Of a stretch of DNA of 64,000 nucleotides, positions 62,467 through 64,000 are shown piece after piece. The stretch's first letter is position 1; each line of letters opens with the position of its first letter. The notes beneath the pieces were generated by a model. It did not search any database and was not told where the DNA came from. It saw only the letters and a list, made by a program, of their open reading frames with translations. This stretch comes from Desulfobulbus sp. Tol-SR. GTDB lineage: Bacteria > Desulfobacterota > Desulfobulbia > Desulfobulbales > Desulfocapsaceae. The translations under genes and the position numbers were made by a program. The DNA is taken from positions 27,118 to 91,117 of the forward strand of contig JROS01000008.1 in the NCBI GenBank assembly GCA_000769715.1, in the 5' to 3' direction.

Positions 62467-63351
62467 TCAATTGACAGCTGTTTCCTGATTGCCGTATGGC
62501 CTCTTGACCACCAGGGTCGGCAGAGGCGAGAGGGCGGCCACCCGTTCGACGACGCTGCCCAACAGCAGGCGGGTAAAGGCGGTTCGGCCGTACGATCCCA
62601 GGACGATCAGGTCCATTTTGTTCTCTTCGCTGTATTGCACCAGATGTTTATAGGGTGAGCCTTCCCGCAGTTCGGTGACGACCGGAACCCCAAGTTTTTC
62701 TCCCTGTTTGGCGAGGATCTGCAGCGCCGTGAAGTTCTTGTGCCGGGCTTCGTCGAGTACCCCGTAGCGGAGACTGCGCTCGACCGGAACATCGAGAACG
62801 GTCAGGCCGTGAACCTCGCCGCCATAGCTCAGGGCCAACTCGAGGGCCCGCTGTCCCGCCGCCATACTGTGGGGAGAACCGTCCAGGCCGACGAGGATGC
62901 GTGAAAACCCGATCTCGGAGTTCTCCGGAATCATCAGCACGTCACAGGGGCTCATGCCGATGACCTTGGCGGTGGTCCGGCCGAGGAGGACCCCCTCGAC
63001 ATACGAACGCCGCGGGTATCCCATCAGCAACAGATCCATACCCTCTTCCTCGGCCAGGGCGGTGATAACCTCCGCCGGTTCTCCCACCCGGTGGATGGTC
63101 TTCACCTTTTGCCCGAGATAGTCGGCGCACTGGATCACATTGTTGAGGCAGTTCTTGAACGGCAGATCCATCTGGTCGTTGGCATCGTCCAACTTCCAGC
63201 GATGCATGTTCCCCTCGTAACGGGGAGTCACCGAGATGGCCTCCACTTTCGCCTTCATCGACGAGGCGAGCTGCAGGGCTTGCCGGAACGCCATCTGGCT
63301 GGCAAACCCGGGATCGATCGCGACCAGGATGGACTTCACGCTATTCAGCAT
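62467..63351 (-). CDS. Tandem universal stress protein (UspA type)
   Basis: This 294-residue cytoplasmic protein has two Usp domains (about 1-145 and 150-290). The second has the ATP-binding pattern GSYGRTAFTRLLLGSVVERV, and the first has GYPRRSYVEGVLLGRTTAKV. It probably senses or signals energy or stress state. The ATG at 63351 follows AAGAGG and lies three bases after the permease stop, so the two are coupled. Confidence 0.9.
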   Translation of the reverse strand: MLNSVKSILVAIDPGFASQMAFRQALQLASSMKAKVEAISVTPRYEGNMHRWKLDDANDQMDLPFKNCLNNVIQCADYLGQKVKTIHRVGEPAEVITALAEEEGMDLLLMGYPRRSYVEGVLLGRTTAKVIGMSPCDVLMIPENSEIGFSRILVGLDGSPHSMAAGQRALELALSYGGEVHGLTVLDVPVERSLRYGVLDEARHKNFTALQILAKQGEKLGVPVVTELREGSPYKHLVQYSEENKMDLIVLGSYGRTAFTRLLLGSVVERVAALSPLPTLVVKRPYGNQETAVN

Positions 63352-63353
63352 GG

Positions 63354-64000
63354 TCAACCTCTTGCGGCTGCAACCCGTTCATAGCTCCTGGCCTTGAACA
63401 GATTGACGAGAATTATGGTAGCCCCGGCCAACAGGGCGAAACACATGACCCCGAAGCTGAACTGGGTCATCAGGGACACGGCCCCGTCGGCAAACGACGT
63501 GACGTGCAGTTCATTGAGGTACTTCGGGATGGCGAAGAAGCGGCTGACCGCAACGATCAGCATGATCAGGGCCATGACGTACTTGATCATGTAATCCTTG
63601 ACGTAGGTGGTGCCGATCGCCCCCAGCTGGACACCGAACAGCGACCCGGCGAGGATGATCATGACCAGGCGGATGTCCACCATCCCGTAATAGGCCCAGA
63701 TCAGCGTGCCGCCGAGGCCCATGACGAAGGCGATGACGAGTTCGGTCGCCGAGGCGACAATGCTGGTGGCGCCGATGATATACATCAGGCCGGGGACGCC
63801 GATGAAACCGCCGACGGCGATGGTGGCGGCGAGCATCCCTGTCGCCAGGGCCACCGGGATGAGGAACCACATGCTGATCCGCAGGTTGGCGGTCTTGCAA
63901 TTGATCATCGGCCACAGCTCGATCTGCTGCAGTCTCCTGGCCAGCGGCGAGCCGGCCGGGGTGTCCCCGGTGGATTTTTTTGTCAGCATCGCGTCATGCA
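63354..64000 (-). CDS. TauE/SafE family permease, C-terminal part
   Basis: The frame runs open to the right edge of the window, so the N-terminal part is missing. About 215 residues are seen, with five to six membrane helices and the family repeat GGFIGVPGLMYIIGATSIVASATELVIAFVMG. TauE/SafE proteins export sulfite, sulfoacetate or other organic anions. It is followed by the universal stress gene, a common pairing. An internal ATG at 63989 is not taken as the start because coding continues upstream. Confidence 0.85.
   Translation of the reverse strand, partial: HDAMLTKKSTGDTPAGSPLARRLQQIELWPMINCKTANLRISMWFLIPVALATGMLAATIAVGGFIGVPGLMYIIGATSIVASATELVIAFVMGLGGTLIWAYYGMVDIRLVMIILAGSLFGVQLGAIGTTYVKDYMIKYVMALIMLIVAVSRFFAIPKYLNELHVTSFADGAVSLMTQFSFGVMCFALLAGATIILVNLFKARSYERVAAARG

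Overview
The window looks like chromosomal DNA of a GC-rich, anaerobic, diazotrophic Gram-negative bacterium. The best fit is the Desulfobacterota/Desulfuromonadota group (former Deltaproteobacteria); I cannot fix the genus. The reasons are a nifH-nifI1-nifI2-nifD-nifK nitrogenase of the anaerobe type, a Ni-site-less group-4-hydrogenase-like (Ehr-type) complex, rubrerythrin, cytochrome bd with a DUF4492 partner, a possible Sec-type rhodanese lipoprotein, and TonB/lipoprotein/outer-membrane genes. I see no tRNA, rRNA, CRISPR array, intact insertion sequence or prophage.

Layout. 1-10.6 kb: the tail of a membrane spermidine-synthase-like protein, two cation diffusion facilitators, a DOMON-like protein, a DsrE-like protein, a LUD protein, a U32 (RlhA-like) protein, a CbpA/CbpM chaperone pair, a stand-alone Lrp-type RAM domain, an acyltransferase-3 and a cytidylate-kinase-like P-loop protein. 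10.9-21.5 kb: a left-handed beta-helix protein, an LCIB-type (theta) carbonic-anhydrase-like protein, then a six-gene complex-I-like operon whose large subunit has lost all Ni-Fe cysteines. 21.6-37.6 kb: a nitrogen-fixation island. It holds nifE-nifN-nifB in one minus-strand operon. A second minus-strand operon holds nifH-nifI1-nifI2-nifD-nifK, a radical-SAM-dead NifB paralogue, a [2Fe-2S] ferredoxin, a GNAT and a HEPN-like protein. A divergent radical SAM gene, nifA on the plus strand and a decayed nifV complete the island. 37.7-43.8 kb: cytochrome bd operon (DUF4492-cydA-cydB-30-residue subunit) and a hybrid histidine kinase. 43.9-47.9 kb: a cobalamin-riboswitch-controlled TonB-dependent receptor/BtuF/TonB operon. 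47.9-53 kb: def-fmt-larC-pgpA-lipoprotein hydrolase operon. 53-64 kb: fused 5-oxoprolinase/hydantoinase, a beta-barrel-like protein, the disrupted rhodanese lipoprotein, plsY, rubrerythrin, a small membrane protein, a universal stress protein and the end of a TauE/SafE permease.

How the parts fit. Both nif operons carry near-perfect sigma-54 -24/-12 promoters and share a CTAC-N6-GTAG palindrome about 130-145 bp upstream, with nifA next door; NifI1/NifI2 would add fast post-translational control. The bd oxidase and rubrerythrin suit an anaerobe that meets traces of oxygen. The absence of an intact nifV here means homocitrate must come from elsewhere.

The main candidates for new biology are: (1) the Ehr-type complex beside two carbonic-anhydrase-fold proteins, which may be an energy-coupled inorganic-carbon system; (2) the NifB paralogue without its radical SAM cysteines; (3) the rhodanese gene with an in-frame TGA followed by a SECIS-like hairpin, in a gene that also seems to carry a deletion and frameshift; (4) the shared palindrome upstream of the nif promoters.
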